DNA of 64,000 nucleotides, taken from the NCBI GenBank assembly GCA_010909725.1, contig JAACMV010000019.1, positions 186,001 through 250,000 of the forward strand, given 5' to 3'. Within the stretch, counting starts at the first letter, position 1, and each line of letters begins with the position of its first letter. The translations under genes were made by a program, and so were the position numbers. Below, in pieces: positions 1 through 12,122 of the stretch. The DNA is from Picochlorum sp. 'celeri' (taxonomy: Eukaryota; Chlorophyta; Trebouxiophyceae). Under the pieces are notes generated by a model, which saw nothing but the letters and a program-made list of their open reading frames with translations, did no database searches and had not been told where the DNA came from.

Positions 1-2009
1 CACTGAAGACGACGCCAGAGGCAGCACCAGAGGAGGAGGAGAAGGTGGTGGTTGCGAAGGAATCAAAGCCAGAGGAGCCAGTGGTGGAAGAGAAGAAGGA
101 AGATCACGAGTCTGAGGAATCAAAGAAGTTGAAGGAGAGTGCTACTGCTGCTCTTGCTGCAACAGCTGCTGCTGCAGCAGCTGGTGATGCCATGGGAACA
201 TTGCATAGTGCGGAGGAAGTGAGTGATATTGTAGATGATCAGATTGAGTTGATGAAGAAGGAGGCGATTGAGTCGGTGGTTGAGATTGTGGATGCGGAGG
301 TTGCGGCAGAGGAGGCTGCCCAGGATGCGGAGAAGGTGATTGAGGAGAGTAAGCAGGCTGCTGCGATGGAGGAGGTGAGTGCGGCTATTGGATCGCATGA
401 TTCAAAGAAGAATAAAACAGAGGAAGATGAGGAGGAGAAGTCGGCTGCAACAGATGTGAAGGAGCCAGTTACAGAAGCACCTGATGCACCTGAAGCACCT
501 GATGCACAGCAGGAAGAGGTGGTGGATGTGATGGCAACGACGTTTACGTTGGAAGACTTGAGGGGAAAGACTCTGAGTGGAAAGGCAAAGGGAGAGGATA
601 AGACACCTCCTGTGGCTCCGGATGAGGAGGAGTCTCAATATGAACATTTGGATGATATTCCTCATCCAACCTTGTCGTTTGCAGAGGCACCAAAGGATAC
701 GGAGGAGGAATTAACGCCTCTCGAAAAGAAGATCAGGGATATGTGCATCCATGCACACAAGCTGATCAAGGAGAACAACAAAATCAAACAAGGTTTGAAA
801 GAGCAGCAGGCTGCTATGGATTTGTGCCTGGGGCCAGAAGGGTATGGTAAAGTGCGTGCAACATTGGTAGCAGCATGTGCATTCTCTCTGTCTGATATGC
901 TTGTGGCTGAAAGGCAAATCAATGAGACAAAAGTTGCATTGGCTGTGGCATTGGATGCCATCAGACAGGCTGACAGCAAGGGTGGTGCTGTGAGGGCATA
1001 TATGAATTATGCATACGTTCTTCGTAATATATCAAAGCACAAGTCGACGAGAGATACATATATTTCAGCATACGAGCAAGCAAAGAAGGATTTCACCCTC
1101 GTGTCGCAGAATACAGAGCAGGTCAAGTATGAATATACTGCATATCTTGCCAAGGCTGGGAGGACACGGGAGTGCGTTGATTTCCTTTTAAAAGCTGCTG
1201 AGGAGTTGCAAGCTGAAGCAGATGTCCTCGAAGCCAAGGGGGAGACCGCAGAAGAAGAAAAGAAGGAAGAGGAAAAGAAGGAGGAGGAGGGATCAGATCT
1301 TCCTGGATTGACCCCCACGCAGACAGAAGATGAGGATGCAAACACGAAAAAGCTGACGCCACCACAGCTTGCCCGTCACTTTGCCATGAGGAATTTGTTG
1401 AATGCTGCAGGTGTACTGGATACAATGGGAGAGCATGAGGAGGCACAGGAGGTTCTGGCCAATGCTCTTGAGCTTGCCATCAAGGTCCATGGCGAAAACA
1501 GCATTCAGCATATGAATGCATTGTATGCCGTTGGTGTGCATTGCAAAACCCGTGGTGCTCTTGAGGAAGCCATTCAAGCACATGAAGCTGTGTTGAATAT
1601 CATGGATAGCACCATTTCTGTGTATGAGCCAGATCTTTTGCAGAATCGCATTGCAATTCTCAGAGATACTGCGATTTTGTATGATCAACAAGGCCATCCA
1701 GAAATTGCCATCGACTATGCTGAAGGGGCATGTGTGAATGCACAGACACTCTCCAAGATTTTTGCACAGAGTGGTGTCGGAGCCGCACAACGAGCCAACA
1801 TGATGGAGCAGTTCTGGCTCCTGTTGTCCGAACTCAAAAATAAAGTCGGTGACACTGAAGGAGCTGCTGCTGCACGAAGAGAAGCGTTGAAAGGAAAGTT
1901 GAACTTGGGCATGGCAGCCCGTGGTGGTAGAACTGCTGGCGCATCAGCTGGAAGGGCGACACACAAGAGGACAGGAGCATCTACACGAGCAGGAGGAAGA
2001 CGAGTGTAA
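1..2009 (+). CDS. TPR-repeat protein, 5' end outside the window
   Basis: The frame is open from the first bases to the TAA at 2007-2009, and no ATG fits as a start, so this is the 3' part of a longer gene. The visible 670 or so residues begin with a long acidic Ala/Glu/Lys-rich stretch of low complexity, probably disordered. A helical region from about residue 240 onwards follows, with TPR-like helix pairs (ARHFAMRNLLNAAGVLDTMG, ALYAVGVHCKTRGALEEAIQAH, AILYDQQGHPEIAIDYAEGA). The C-terminal 40 residues are rich in Arg, Gly and Ala, like an RGG tail. A Glu/Lys-rich insert lies between two helical blocks. TPR arrays normally bind protein partners. I do not recognise the family, and scaffold is the only role I would infer. 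A TGTAA follows the stop by about 30 bases. Confidence 0.75.
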   Translation, partial: LKTTPEAAPEEEEKVVVAKESKPEEPVVEEKKEDHESEESKKLKESATAALAATAAAAAAGDAMGTLHSAEEVSDIVDDQIELMKKEAIESVVEIVDAEVAAEEAAQDAEKVIEESKQAAAMEEVSAAIGSHDSKKNKTEEDEEEKSAATDVKEPVTEAPDAPEAPDAQQEEVVDVMATTFTLEDLRGKTLSGKAKGEDKTPPVAPDEEESQYEHLDDIPHPTLSFAEAPKDTEEELTPLEKKIRDMCIHAHKLIKENNKIKQGLKEQQAAMDLCLGPEGYGKVRATLVAACAFSLSDMLVAERQINETKVALAVALDAIRQADSKGGAVRAYMNYAYVLRNISKHKSTRDTYISAYEQAKKDFTLVSQNTEQVKYEYTAYLAKAGRTRECVDFLLKAAEELQAEADVLEAKGETAEEEKKEEEKKEEEGSDLPGLTPTQTEDEDANTKKLTPPQLARHFAMRNLLNAAGVLDTMGEHEEAQEVLANALELAIKVHGENSIQHMNALYAVGVHCKTRGALEEAIQAHEAVLNIMDSTISVYEPDLLQNRIAILRDTAILYDQQGHPEIAIDYAEGACVNAQTLSKIFAQSGVGAAQRANMMEQFWLLLSELKNKVGDTEGAAAARREALKGKLNLGMAARGGRTAGASAGRATHKRTGASTRAGGRRV

Positions 2010-2069
2010 TCAATACGGTAACAAATAAACTAACTGACATGTAATCCCTCAACACAGAACGACGTAAAA

Positions 2070-3530
2070 TCACTCCAGAATCAACAATTCCCTATGGATT
2101 TGATGTAATGGTTTCTGCTTTGTCTCTACCATGTATCTCATGCAGAATGCAGCAGACAGTGCGCAGCAGCATGCGTAGAAAAGGTATAGCCCCTGTATTC
2201 CTATGAGAGCGACAAACGCAGAAAACGAAGCCCCAACGAACAAGTTTGCCAACCAATTTCCTGCTGTTGCAACTGCCTGCAAATCTTTCTTTATTTCGTC
2301 AGGAAGAATCTCCGACAGGTACACCCAAGGAATACCTCCACATCCAACCCCGAAGAAACATATATATCCTACTAATGACCAGAAGGCAAGCAGTGGATGA
2401 GATGGTTCTGATCCACCAACGCTGAGAGCAAGTGTGAACAAACATACACACATTCCAGTGAAACTTGCAACCAAGCATGGCTTTCTCCCAACTCTGTCTA
2501 CAAGAATTGCCGAGAGAATTGCAAATAAAGCATTTATAGCGCCTAAAATCATATTTGAGCGCATTGGCGAATCAGACATGCCAATCATCTTCATCACATT
2601 TGCACCATACAAAATTATCACATTGATGCCACTGAATTGCTGAGAAACAGGAATCACACACGCAAGACGAACAATCCTTCTATACTTTTTGTGCAACACA
2701 TCTCTCCATGAAATCTCTCCAGATTCATCTGGCGAATCTCTTCGAGACCGTCTATTCCTATACTGCGACTCAGTGGCAACCAACATCCGCGTGTCCTCCT
2801 CTGCTCTTTCATCATCCTGTTCCATGTCATCAGGGACAGCTCCATGAAGCATGTGGTACGACGCTGTAGCTTGCAGATGCAACCCATTCCAAATCAACCA
2901 CACGGGGGTCTCTGGACAAAAAGCAATGACAATGCCTTGGAGGGCACTGATGCAGCATCCAAAAACCATCATCCATCTCCACCAGTCTATTGACATCCAC
3001 CCCTCATACTCTGGCTGCTTTTCGTACACACTTCCGAGAATGAAAGCAAATAATATTCCAAAGCAAATGCAGATTTGATTGAGACTACTGATCGCCCCTC
3101 GTATAGTCTTGGGAGCTATTTCAGCCAAGTACCGAGGTGTAAGAATTGAGGCACTTCCCACACCAATTCCACAGAGCATTCTACCCAGCACTAAACTTCC
3201 CGCAGACCATGACACACCGCTCACCACACTTCCAACAGCACTCGGCACCGTTGCCATCATAATGGCCATCTTGGGCCCTTTATTATCAGCAAGTGATCCT
3301 GCACCTAAAGAGCCCAGCAAAGCACCCACCAACACGGAGCTTACGATCAAGGACCCATACTGCATCTCCACATCCAAACTACGGAGGGTATATTCAAGAA
3401 CAGGGTTGAGCACCCCAAGCTGATATCCGAAATAGAATGATCCACATAGAGCAGCAAAGACTGCAACCCAAAGGAGAAATGGGTATGCAGCGCCATTCCT
3501 TTCGGCTCTGGCAAGCTGAGATCCCGACAT
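2070..3530 (-). CDS. Sugar transporter of the major facilitator superfamily
   Basis: The single-exon gene encodes 486 residues with an ATG at 3530. About twelve hydrophobic segments are visible. Family marks of the sugar porters are the GRMLCGIGVG loop, a PETPVW motif after helix 6, QQFSGIN in helix 7 (a sugar-contacting motif in hexose carriers) and DRVGRKP before helix 9. The usual PETKG after helix 12 is altered to VETKQ. The N-terminal tail is only about 20 residues and does not look like a plastid transit peptide, so a plasma or vacuolar membrane location is more likely. The substrate is probably a hexose, inferred from QQFSGIN only. The gene is transcribed away from UFC1, and 191 bp separates the two start codons. 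Confidence 0.9.
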   Translation of the reverse strand: MSGSQLARAERNGAAYPFLLWVAVFAALCGSFYFGYQLGVLNPVLEYTLRSLDVEMQYGSLIVSSVLVGALLGSLGAGSLADNKGPKMAIMMATVPSAVGSVVSGVSWSAGSLVLGRMLCGIGVGSASILTPRYLAEIAPKTIRGAISSLNQICICFGILFAFILGSVYEKQPEYEGWMSIDWWRWMMVFGCCISALQGIVIAFCPETPVWLIWNGLHLQATASYHMLHGAVPDDMEQDDERAEEDTRMLVATESQYRNRRSRRDSPDESGEISWRDVLHKKYRRIVRLACVIPVSQQFSGINVIILYGANVMKMIGMSDSPMRSNMILGAINALFAILSAILVDRVGRKPCLVASFTGMCVCLFTLALSVGGSEPSHPLLAFWSLVGYICFFGVGCGGIPWVYLSEILPDEIKKDLQAVATAGNWLANLFVGASFSAFVALIGIQGLYLFYACCCALSAAFCMRYMVETKQKPLHQIHRELLILE

Positions 3531-3721
3531 TGGTACAGATAAATATCAGGCAGGATTTGGATAAACATATAAAGGGGTTTTGCGTCGCTCTCATAATCGG
3601 GAGCAATTCCTTACTAAGACATTTTGAGACAATTCGAATTTTGATTTGATATCCAAGACTGCTCCTCAGTAGCAGGAAATTTTAATTATTTTGAGATATT
3701 GCATTGTATGTATACCCTAGA
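3531..3721. promoter_or_regulatory. Short shared promoter between the sugar transporter and UFC1
   Basis: This 191-bp AT-rich gap separates two divergent start codons, so both promoters must lie here or overlap the genes. A TATAAAGG-like stretch lies near 3567. No other clear element is visible. Confidence 0.5.
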
Positions 3722-4311
3722 ATGTCAGAAGCTTGGGATCCTCGCACGAAACAAGCTGTTCAGAAGATTCCCCTTTTGACGGTCAAATCCGGCCCAAGGG
3801 ACAAAGATGAATGGCAAAAGAGGCTTAAAGAGGTACATATTATGAACGTAGAAACCATTTAATGGCCTGGAGAGTAGATTTGTTGGGCAGACTGACAATG
3901 TGAAACTGGTCACTGCAGGAACTGAATTCACTGATCAAATATATTGAGATTGGGAAGGCGACTGATCTGGACTGGTTTACGATTAAGCCGAGTAATAAGG
4001 AAGGAACGCATTGGAAAGGCAAGTGCTGGTACATTCATGATCTGATCAAGTACGAGTTTGACTTTCAATTCGATATACCAGCAACGTATCCAGTGACTGC
4101 CCCAGAAATAGAGATACCAGAGCTGGAAGGGAAGACTGCGAAGATGTATAGAGGAGGTAAAATTTGTCTGACAGTGCATTTTAAGCCTTTGTGGGCGAAG
4201 AATAGTCCTCATTTCGGTATTGCACATGCTCTTTGCCTGGGGCTTGCTCCTTGGCTCGCAGCTGAAATTCCGTACTTGGCTGAGAATGGAGTTGTTGAAA
4301 GTCGATCATAA
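3722..4311 (+). CDS. UFC1: UFM1-conjugating enzyme 1 (UFC1)
   Basis: Two exons, 3722-3832 and 3919-4311, are joined across an 86-bp GT-AG intron (3833-3918, phase 0) and give 167 residues, the normal family length. UFC1 is the E2 enzyme of ufmylation. It takes UFM1 from UBA5 and passes it to the ER-bound UFL1 ligase for targets such as ribosomal protein uL24. The sequence matches the family along its whole length: GPRDKDEW near the N-terminus, [15 protein letters not shown] residues, the diagnostic TAK in [10 protein letters not shown], and the catalytic Cys at about residue 120 in [14 protein letters not shown]. Without the intron the N-terminal helix would be lost. The splice site falls in the helix before the first strand. 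Confidence 0.95.
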
Positions 4312-4391
4312 CGATGCTGTCTGATATGATATATTCGTAAAGTAACATGTGTCAATATTAGTAATTTATAGCCGTCAAAAAAAATCATACT

Positions 4392-7300
4392 CTAGTCCGT
4401 TTGGTGCTCTTGCTGCTGCGGCAGCTTCACATGAGGAGAGGAGGGGTTTGAGCCTTGCGGCATCCACCCACTCAGGCTACTTACCCTGACGACATTCTCG
4501 GCTTGAGCGAGGGGTTTTCCCTGTTGTTTTGTTGGTGATTTTGTAGCATTCTCTGCAGGAGGATCTTCAATTTCGATGTCGATGGACTCATTCTGTTGGT
4601 CAGGTTGTGGCAGTCCAGGGTCCACCTCCCCTCCAGGAGTTTTATCATCGTCAATCTCATTGCCTAGGTCGGCGACAATGTCAGCATCGAAATCTTCTTC
4701 CATCATTTCTAGAGGAGATTTCGCCTTTGATGAAGGATCTGCCGCATTCCCTGTGTCTCCTTCAGCATTTCCTGTAGCATTAGAGGGCTGCGTTTGACCC
4801 TCCTGCTGAGCAACAGCAGCTTGTGCCATTGCCTGAAAGACATTATTTTGCTGTTCTGTACCTTGATTTGGATCTGAAAGCATCTTGGTATACTGCTCTA
4901 GCTGAGCGGAGAAATCTGCTGGAGAGAGCTGAGGAAACATTTGCCCGAATGGATACTGCTGCTGGCTTCCATCTCCCGACGCCTGAGCTGCCATGTTAGC
5001 TGCCCAATGGGATTGCAGAGCTAGAAGCTGCGATGCCATTGAATGAGAGAGCATATTCATGGGATTTACTCCACCTGCAGAAACGGGCAAATCTTTGCCA
5101 TTTTCTGGAGACTTTGTGACAGTGTTGGCTCCCACTGTCTGTGGACTTGGTGGCTCTTGCGCAAGGTGTGGATAGTCCTTTTTTATTTGAGCGGAGATGG
5201 CTTCATGCCTTGACATCAGCACACTTCGTTGCTGACTATATGTTGTATTGGCATGGTCGATGGCGGACTGAGCTTTTGCCCTGACTCTTTCCATGAACCT
5301 CTGATACTCATCCTGAATATTTTTCACTCGAATGTTCTGAACTCTGTCCAGCAGATCTATTTCCTCATGAATACTTCGGAGCTTCTCAGATAGTGATTCA
5401 AGCTCTGCCGCATTTTCTTCGTTTGCATTTGCAGTGAGATCCAGTTCAGGTATTTCAAGGGGACCTGCCGCAAGTGCAGCAGCCCGGAGATCTGCCTGGA
5501 GGATTGCATTCAGTTTGGCTGCGAATCCATCTAAATCGGACATAGCAGCCATTAATCCTCCTGTAGGATGGCCTCGATCCCTCAAAATCCTGTCATTATA
5601 ATCTTCCTCGAGCGCACCTTCTTCTTGAAGTGCCTGCATCCTCATATACGTCTCCCTATAATTGTTCACGGATGCAATGATGTACTCAAAGACCTGCTGA
5701 AGGGACGTTGAATCTTGAGCATACTTTCGTGCCAATGTTGGTATGCCATGTTCTTCTCCCATCGGGTACTGGCCAAGGTAGGTTGCAACAGCTATGACTG
5801 CCACCAAAGTATAGTCCTGGAAGTCAGATGGAGCTTCCTCAGAGGGCCGCATAACCAGCAATATCTGTGCACACTGGTGTGAGAGGTCGACGATGTGTTT
5901 GGGAAGATTAAGTTCTGTTCCCATCGCATCAAGCCTGTCGAATGCATTCCTTGCAATCAGAGCCTCTGCCGTTGATGGGTCAGCGATTGCATTCATGACA
6001 GCCGTCTGTCTGTTCCACTCTGCAATGTACTCCAGGGCCTCGGGTGTCAGATTTGGGTTCTGATTCTCTCTTCGACGTCGTCTTTTGGTGAAGCCTGACT
6101 CATAGTCATCATCATCTCCACGCCTCCTTATGCCTCGGCCCCGACCACGACCCCGGCCTCTGCCTCTCCTTCTATGTATGTCATCTTCTTCTTCATATGA
6201 TACACCACCCAGAGACGCCGATATTCTTCGGCCGGTATCTTCTTCTTCATCTTCCTCGTCATCTTCTACACTGGCATCAAGAAGCGCGCCTCGTTCTTTT
6301 TGGTACTTTTGCCAGGACTCCTGGAGAAGGCAAGACCAAAACTTGGAAGCAAGAAGCGCCGCCTCTGCCCTCGAATGAGCATCTGGATCAGCCCCTTCTT
6401 CTCCAGACAAATCTTCTTCTGTAGAAGGTGGTTCTTGTGGAGTTGTATCTGGCTTCAGAGGTGTCAAGTCGATAACGGTTGCCCCAGGTAATGCTTCATT
6501 CAGTCTGCATTGTGCGGCATCACCTTTGTTTTTCTCAAAGACCTCTGCAGGGTCAGTATTCACCAACATTTTGATGTTGTCCCCTCTGAAGTATTCGTTC
6601 GAAATTGACTCTTTCTGCTCCTTATCATTTGATTTGCCATCTTTCACCAACTCTAGACTATCAGGCTCTTCTTGCTTGATTTCAGGGTCCTTCCCACCTG
6701 CTGCATCCTCGGAAAACATTTGCTCAACGCCAGCCCGTAAGATCTCGTCCAGCACTTTGGCCCCTCGAGAATATGCACGGCCATGGCTCTGGCGAAGTGC
6801 GATCTCCATTCCTTTTGTTTTCTCGGCAAGAGCAATCAATCGTTCTTCTATCGTGTCCTCACAATATAGGCGGTAGAGTCGAAGAGAGTCAGCCTTTCCC
6901 AGTTTTCTAGCTCGACATAAGGCAGTTATATCCGACGTCACGCTCCAGTCTGAATCGAAGAATATGACTGTATCCAATTTCTCTAAGCTCATACCAAGAC
7001 CACAAGCAATCGGGTGCATTACTATGAACGATACATGTGACTCATCTTCATTGAATGAGTTGATTGCCTTGCGACAATCTAATGAGGGCGTTGTGGACGT
7101 TATCGTACGATAGGTTCCTTCACCAAACCTTACTCTCATACATTCACTCAGCAGAGATAGGACTGTTGAAGAATGTGCAAACACTGCTACTCGTCTATTC
7201 ACAGATTTCTCTGCTTGCAAGAGCATGTCGAAACACTCAAGTTTCTCACTCAAGCCCAAAGCTTCATCAAGATCATCCTGATGTTTGAGTTGAATTCGAC

Positions 7301-10237
7301 TGCCATCGAGAGAATCTCCACTATCAATACCAGGGTGAGCGCAAACAGCTCGAAGATCGCTCACAACACCTCTGAGTTGAACAGCTCTGTACCCAGAGAA
7401 CCTGCTAGCTTTTGGATCCCCTAAAACTTCATATGATTTTGTAAGGACAGCTTTATACGATTCTATCTGTTCTTTTCTCAGCTTCACAGGTATTCTAACT
7501 TCATAGGAAGGTGCAATGACTTCCCCGATTATAGATCTGGGCCGTTGGAGCATCACAGGCTCCAATTCTGCTTGCAGAGCCTTAATTTGCACATTCTCTT
7601 CCTCATCATCGAGATTTCCAGGTAGATCTTCGAGGTTCTGGTACTGAGACTTGATGAAACTAACTTCGGCCATCAATTCCTGGACATTGCTTGGCAGTGA
7701 TGGCCATCCGAGGAGTACTTTGTGTGCTGAGTCAATCTCGTTTATGAATTGGTGAGCTTTCAATGCAGCACTTTGAATGCGGTGTCGCTCATCAAATACA
7801 ACGAGTTCCCACTTCATAGCAGACAGCTCAACCGAGTCCGATGCAAATGCTTCATGGCTTGTCAGAACAACATCACACTTAGGAACCCTGTCATTCAATG
7901 TCTTTTTATGTACCACCCTGCCATCCAAAGCTGAGGGAGATAGCCATAGTTCATGGTCTAACAAAATATTCCTTGCTACTGCTGACCCAGAATATGTAAC
8001 GGTATCAATTTCATTTCCTAGCCATTGGAGGAATTCACCCTCCCAAAATGCCAGAGAAGAGGACGGTGCGATGATTAGGATTGGCTTATGGCATGCAAAG
8101 TCTTTTCTTAATGATCGAATGAAAGACAGTACTGTAGCTGTCTTTCCAAGACCCTGATCATCAGCAAAAAAGCAATTTTCTCTCGTTGCCCAGTGTCGTC
8201 TGAGCCAGTTGAAGCCTTCCACTTGGTGAGGCATCAATTCCCAATCAGTATAATCTGGAGACTCTTTCAGATCCGTTATATTTGAACTGAATTGTTCATA
8301 TAATTCCTCAGACCTACTCTGGGACTCTGGAGTTGAGCGCCTCAACGCATTAGCCTGCCTAATCCACAATTCATTTGCAAGTTGAATACAGTCGGGTCGA
8401 GACATGAATGATTCTGATTCAGACTCCCAGGTGGCATTTTCTATGCCTAGGTTTGTCCATTTTACCAATATTTCCCAGCCTGGACCATGAGGTGCAGCAC
8501 GTCGGGAAATAAACCGTTCTGGAATGCTCCAAGATTCATTTGTCAATGAAACCGGAGTGGCATCAGGAAGGTCACAGCCATAACGCTTTTTGAAATTCAG
8601 CACCTTCCTTTTTGCAATTTGCATCAAAGTAGCTTCTGCAACCCATTCATCATGGATATGGCTCCTTCCAATATACTTCACCAAAAACTCCATGCTCTTA
8701 TCATTTCCATCATCAGCTGCAGCAAGCAATGCATCTACAGCTGATTCCATAGCAACGTCTTCCTCTGTCTTCTTGGGATCCTTCACTGTTGACAATGGCT
8801 CTCTCCATCTCCACCCCAAAATAGATTCAACAATTATTTTAGGTGCGCCAGATCCATAATCCACTGAGCCTCCTACGTAACCTGGCTCATAATCTTCATC
8901 AGACCCCATATCATCATCCATTCTTCCCCATCTCCCTCTGCCCCTGCCTCGCCTGGTGGATCGACCTTTCCTACCCCTGCCTCCTCGGCCTCCACGCCTT
9001 CCACGATAAGATATAGTATTTGAATTCACCTGGGGCCCCCAGCCGCCATCAGAATCGCTACTATAATATTGCTCACCATTCTCTTCTTTCACCTTTTCCA
9101 TCACTTCTGCGGCTCGATTTGCAGCTTCAATGCACCGTATCAAGAGCTCATCAGTTGGTGGGTTCTCTGGAGAGCCACAAGTGTCCCCAGCTTTGAATGG
9201 TTTTAATGCTTCTGCCACAAGCCAAGCATACTCTGCTTCATCTTCATTTGCTGCTTCTTCAGTAGATAAAGGCTTCAGGGCCTCAATTATTCCATCCAAA
9301 CCTGTCTGGGGTGATGCAGTCTCCCCTGGAATCCCCTTTGGCGTGAAGAATACAACTGGAATCTGATACCTGAAAGCTGTGGGTCCGTCCTCGGGCAATC
9401 CTACTTCTCGAGGAACAGCTCTTCGTCGAACCACCTTTCCAGGCCACCAATCATGTCCCTCTACTTTTGCCCACACCAGGCGCCCAGGATAGTACCGCTC
9501 CCCTGATTTCCTCATCACTGCATCTCGCTCACTGCCCACCATGCCTAAAAGAGCTTCGGCAGCCTCATCATGTGCTATCCTACCACTTTGAACCTTACCT
9601 CCTCGACCTCGGCCAGCCTCCTCACGCCTTCCTTTCTGCCTCCCAGACCCATTTGTCCGCCCTCTTCCTCCACGACCTCTACCTCGGCCCCATCTTCCTT
9701 TCTTTCCTCCTCTTTTACCACTATCTTCATAATAATCATCATCATACGGATCATCGTACGCCCCAGCATATTCTGGAGCCTTGGGGGGCAGCAGAGCTTG
9801 TTCTTGTGCATATGCAAGCTCCTGCTCTCCTTGCACCTGGAGAATTTCGTCAATCTTATCGTCACTAAGTTCTTGATCTACGTCACAAGAATTATGCACG
9901 GGATCCCACACGTTGTCAGCACACGTCCAACTGTCAGGAATCTGATCTGCATCGACAGAATATGGAACCTTTCTCCATTTCTCACACTGACAGCACTGGA
10001 TCCACTTCTGTAACTCACGACCCATTAAATCAACATGGGGTCGAACCTCTGCATCTCCGACACCGTGATCTCTCATGTCAATAGCTCCAGGATCTCCACT
10101 GCAACAACAAGACACAATGTCACGCACTGACAACACAAGGACACAAAATCATCATAATCCACGTACGATGCCGCATGAGCAAGTTCTCCCAATGCCATCA
10201 GGGCATCCATTTCCGCATTTGATTGTGATCCCGACAT
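4392..10237 (-). CDS. CW-PWWP-chromo-SNF2 chromatin remodeller-like protein
   Basis: Two exons (10237-10167 and 10098-4392) are joined across a 68-bp intron (10099-10166) and give 1925 residues. The first exon supplies the only good ATG, and the reading frame continues exactly through the junction. In order: a CW zinc finger at about 52-100 (WIQCCQCEKWRKVP, W-TC, Cys pair), an Arg/Gly-rich basic stretch, a PWWP-like domain from about 230 (VWAKVEGHDWWPGKV), two chromodomains at about 460-620, a SNF2 ATPase (Walker A QGLGKT near 674, Walker B box DERH near 791), a divergent helicase C domain (CRARKLGKAD near 1090), an acidic/RG-rich linker, a coiled coil at about 1590-1660, and a Gln-rich tail. 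CW domains read methylated H3K4 and PWWP domains H3K36. CHD-type remodelling or a MOM1-like silencing role is inference. The helicase motifs are weaker than in canonical CHD proteins. Confidence 0.88.
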
Positions 10238-11027
10238 CTCTGAACAAATCAATCTATTTTCAGGTTTTACTCTGCAACACTGGCCAGTCTACATCAATCA
10301 GGCCTCTTGATATCACCAGTGCACTACTATGGCTGAATACAGGTGCTCCATTCCCTGTTTTCGAGCACAAACTATTCGCATAAAGGATGGTATCGTCTCT
10401 GCAGCACCACACATGCGTCGTCAATCACACAGGTTCAAACATGGACATCCCAAACAATCCCCGGTCAACCCTACCCCCCGATCGAAGGTCACTACAAAAC
10501 ACCCACGCCTCACCCTACCATAGCGACCGTCAGCAGATGGTCGACAACCTGCCACACCATGGCCCTGTTGTCACCCCAAAGGATATATATATCAACCCAT
10601 CACCTCCCCCGAAACGTATTTCTGCCTGAGACTGCCGTACGCAACTTGGCAGCCCGGCATTCGCACGCCTTTCACAAACGTCAATAACCCCTTCCATCTC
10701 ACCAAGAAAATGCAATAAACTCGATCAAAATTTTATTTAAAAAGATGATCAAACCATTTTAATGGTTTACATAGTCCCAAATGGCACAACAGCGCCTTTC
10801 AGAGATTGAAGGCATTTGATTGAAAGCGACGCGTCTAAACCCAAATACACGCCTCGACATGAATCGTCGACTTCATTTATGTCAATTCTTACCTAATATA
10901 ATATTTATTTTGCAATAGTAACAGATTTTGAGAGGGTGGACATTTTTCGATCAATCGCCGATTGCCCAGCACGATTGATGGCCCAGCCTGGCAGGCCATT
11001 GAGAGATTCTCTCCGTCTGTCACGTGC
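10238..11027. other. Intergenic region, 790 bp, no gene seen
   Basis: This is the longest gap in the window. It lies upstream of the chromatin-remodeller start and downstream of the diphosphatase stop, so it should hold the remodeller promoter and a 3' UTR. A pyrimidine/CA-rich stretch runs from about 10430 to 10620. An 18-bp inverted repeat (AAACCATT-TT-AATGGTTT) lies at 10751-10768. The short open frames inside have no homology I recognise and no convincing start codons. Confidence 0.5.
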
Positions 11028-12052
11028 TCAGGATGTGCTAAAGTCACCCAAGTCCTCCATGATGTGATGGCATCTCGCCCCGAATGGTATGATGGGCATT
11101 GTACCATCATCATCGGCGGACGAAGGCTTTTGTATAGTACAGCCCTGCTCATGGAACATGTCCAAATCAATTGCAACATGGGCATTGGAGCCCTCTGGAG
11201 CTTCTAGGATGGCTGGGACAGTCACAAAGTATTGCATGTTCCTGGCCTTCTCCCGTAAACACAACGCATTTCCTCCTCCTATATGATCGTGTCCAGCCAA
11301 AAACAATTTCACGGCACTGTATTTGGTAATTGTTTCCAAAATCTGTCCATGATTCCAGGCCAAATGTGTCATTCTGGCTGCTCCAGGACAGACCTGATGG
11401 TGGGCAACAATAATCACGCATGTACCGGATGATTGGGCACATTCTAACTCATTATCAAGCCATTCTCGCTGCTTGGCCGTGATGCCACCATTCCATGACA
11501 CCATGTGGGCATCAAATGGTGACAGGGGATGCTCTTCCCAGTACGCATTGGCTTCCAGAACCTGATCCGAGTCATCTGGAAACTGACTGTGACCACTCAT
11601 TTCTGTCGTATCTAGAACTATGAGTTTCCAATTAGCCGCAATATCTCGAGTGTAGTATCCAGGTTCTGGGATTCTCAACCTTTCCATGACAGTCTCCCTC
11701 CCAAGAGTTTGTATACAATGGTTGCCCAGGACATGTACACATTCCATGTAGGGCGCATGTTCCTCAAATATCGAGCAAATGAGGTTGAATTCATCCTCGG
11801 TTATCTCTTTCGACGTGTGACTCTGGATAATATCGCCCAAGTGCACCACAAAGTCGCAATCCGACAGGGCCTCAAGTGCCCTTTTCAGTTTATCAGGGAC
11901 GTCTCGAAATCTCTGGACCCTTCCTTCCTGATGCTGATCATCCTGCAGAATATGCATTATATGAATATATGTTCATAGATGGCGACACATGTGGCATATC
12001 GTCGCACCAGGTCGCCATATTGGCAGTCAGCAATGAATCCAATTTTTGTCAT
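11028..12052 (-). CDS. ADPRM: Mn-dependent ADP-ribose/CDP-alcohol diphosphatase
   Basis: A 45-base first exon (12052-12008) is joined to 11942-11028 across a 65-bp intron (11943-12007, phase 0), giving 319 residues. That is close to the family's usual 320-340. The first exon matters: it carries GFIADCQYGD, the Asp and Gln of the first metal-binding motif, which the main exon lacks. The other calcineurin-like metallophosphoesterase motifs follow in order: HLGD, LGNHC, VAHHQV and the C-terminal GHDH. Enzymes of this family split ADP-ribose, CDP-choline and related diphosphates with Mn2+ in the cytosol. The donor GTGCGA is unusual but fits frame and homology. The gene faces the same way as NOT3 upstream, with only 70 bp between. 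Confidence 0.9.
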
Positions 12053-12122
12053 GGGTTGAAGAAAATGGGAGATTTCTATGCCACGGCAATCATATTACAA
12101 GTACACAGAAAAAGACAAGAGT

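Noticed and set aside
10104..10136. Extension of the remodeller frame upstream of 10098 (LSVRDIVSCCC)
   Set aside because: It reads through the 3' end of an intron (TTGTTGTTGCAG). Splicing to the 10237-10167 exon gives an ATG and keeps frame.
10431..10441. GGTTCAAAC resembling a tRNA B box in the 10.2-11.0 kb gap
   Set aside because: No A box at the right distance and no cloverleaf could be drawn.
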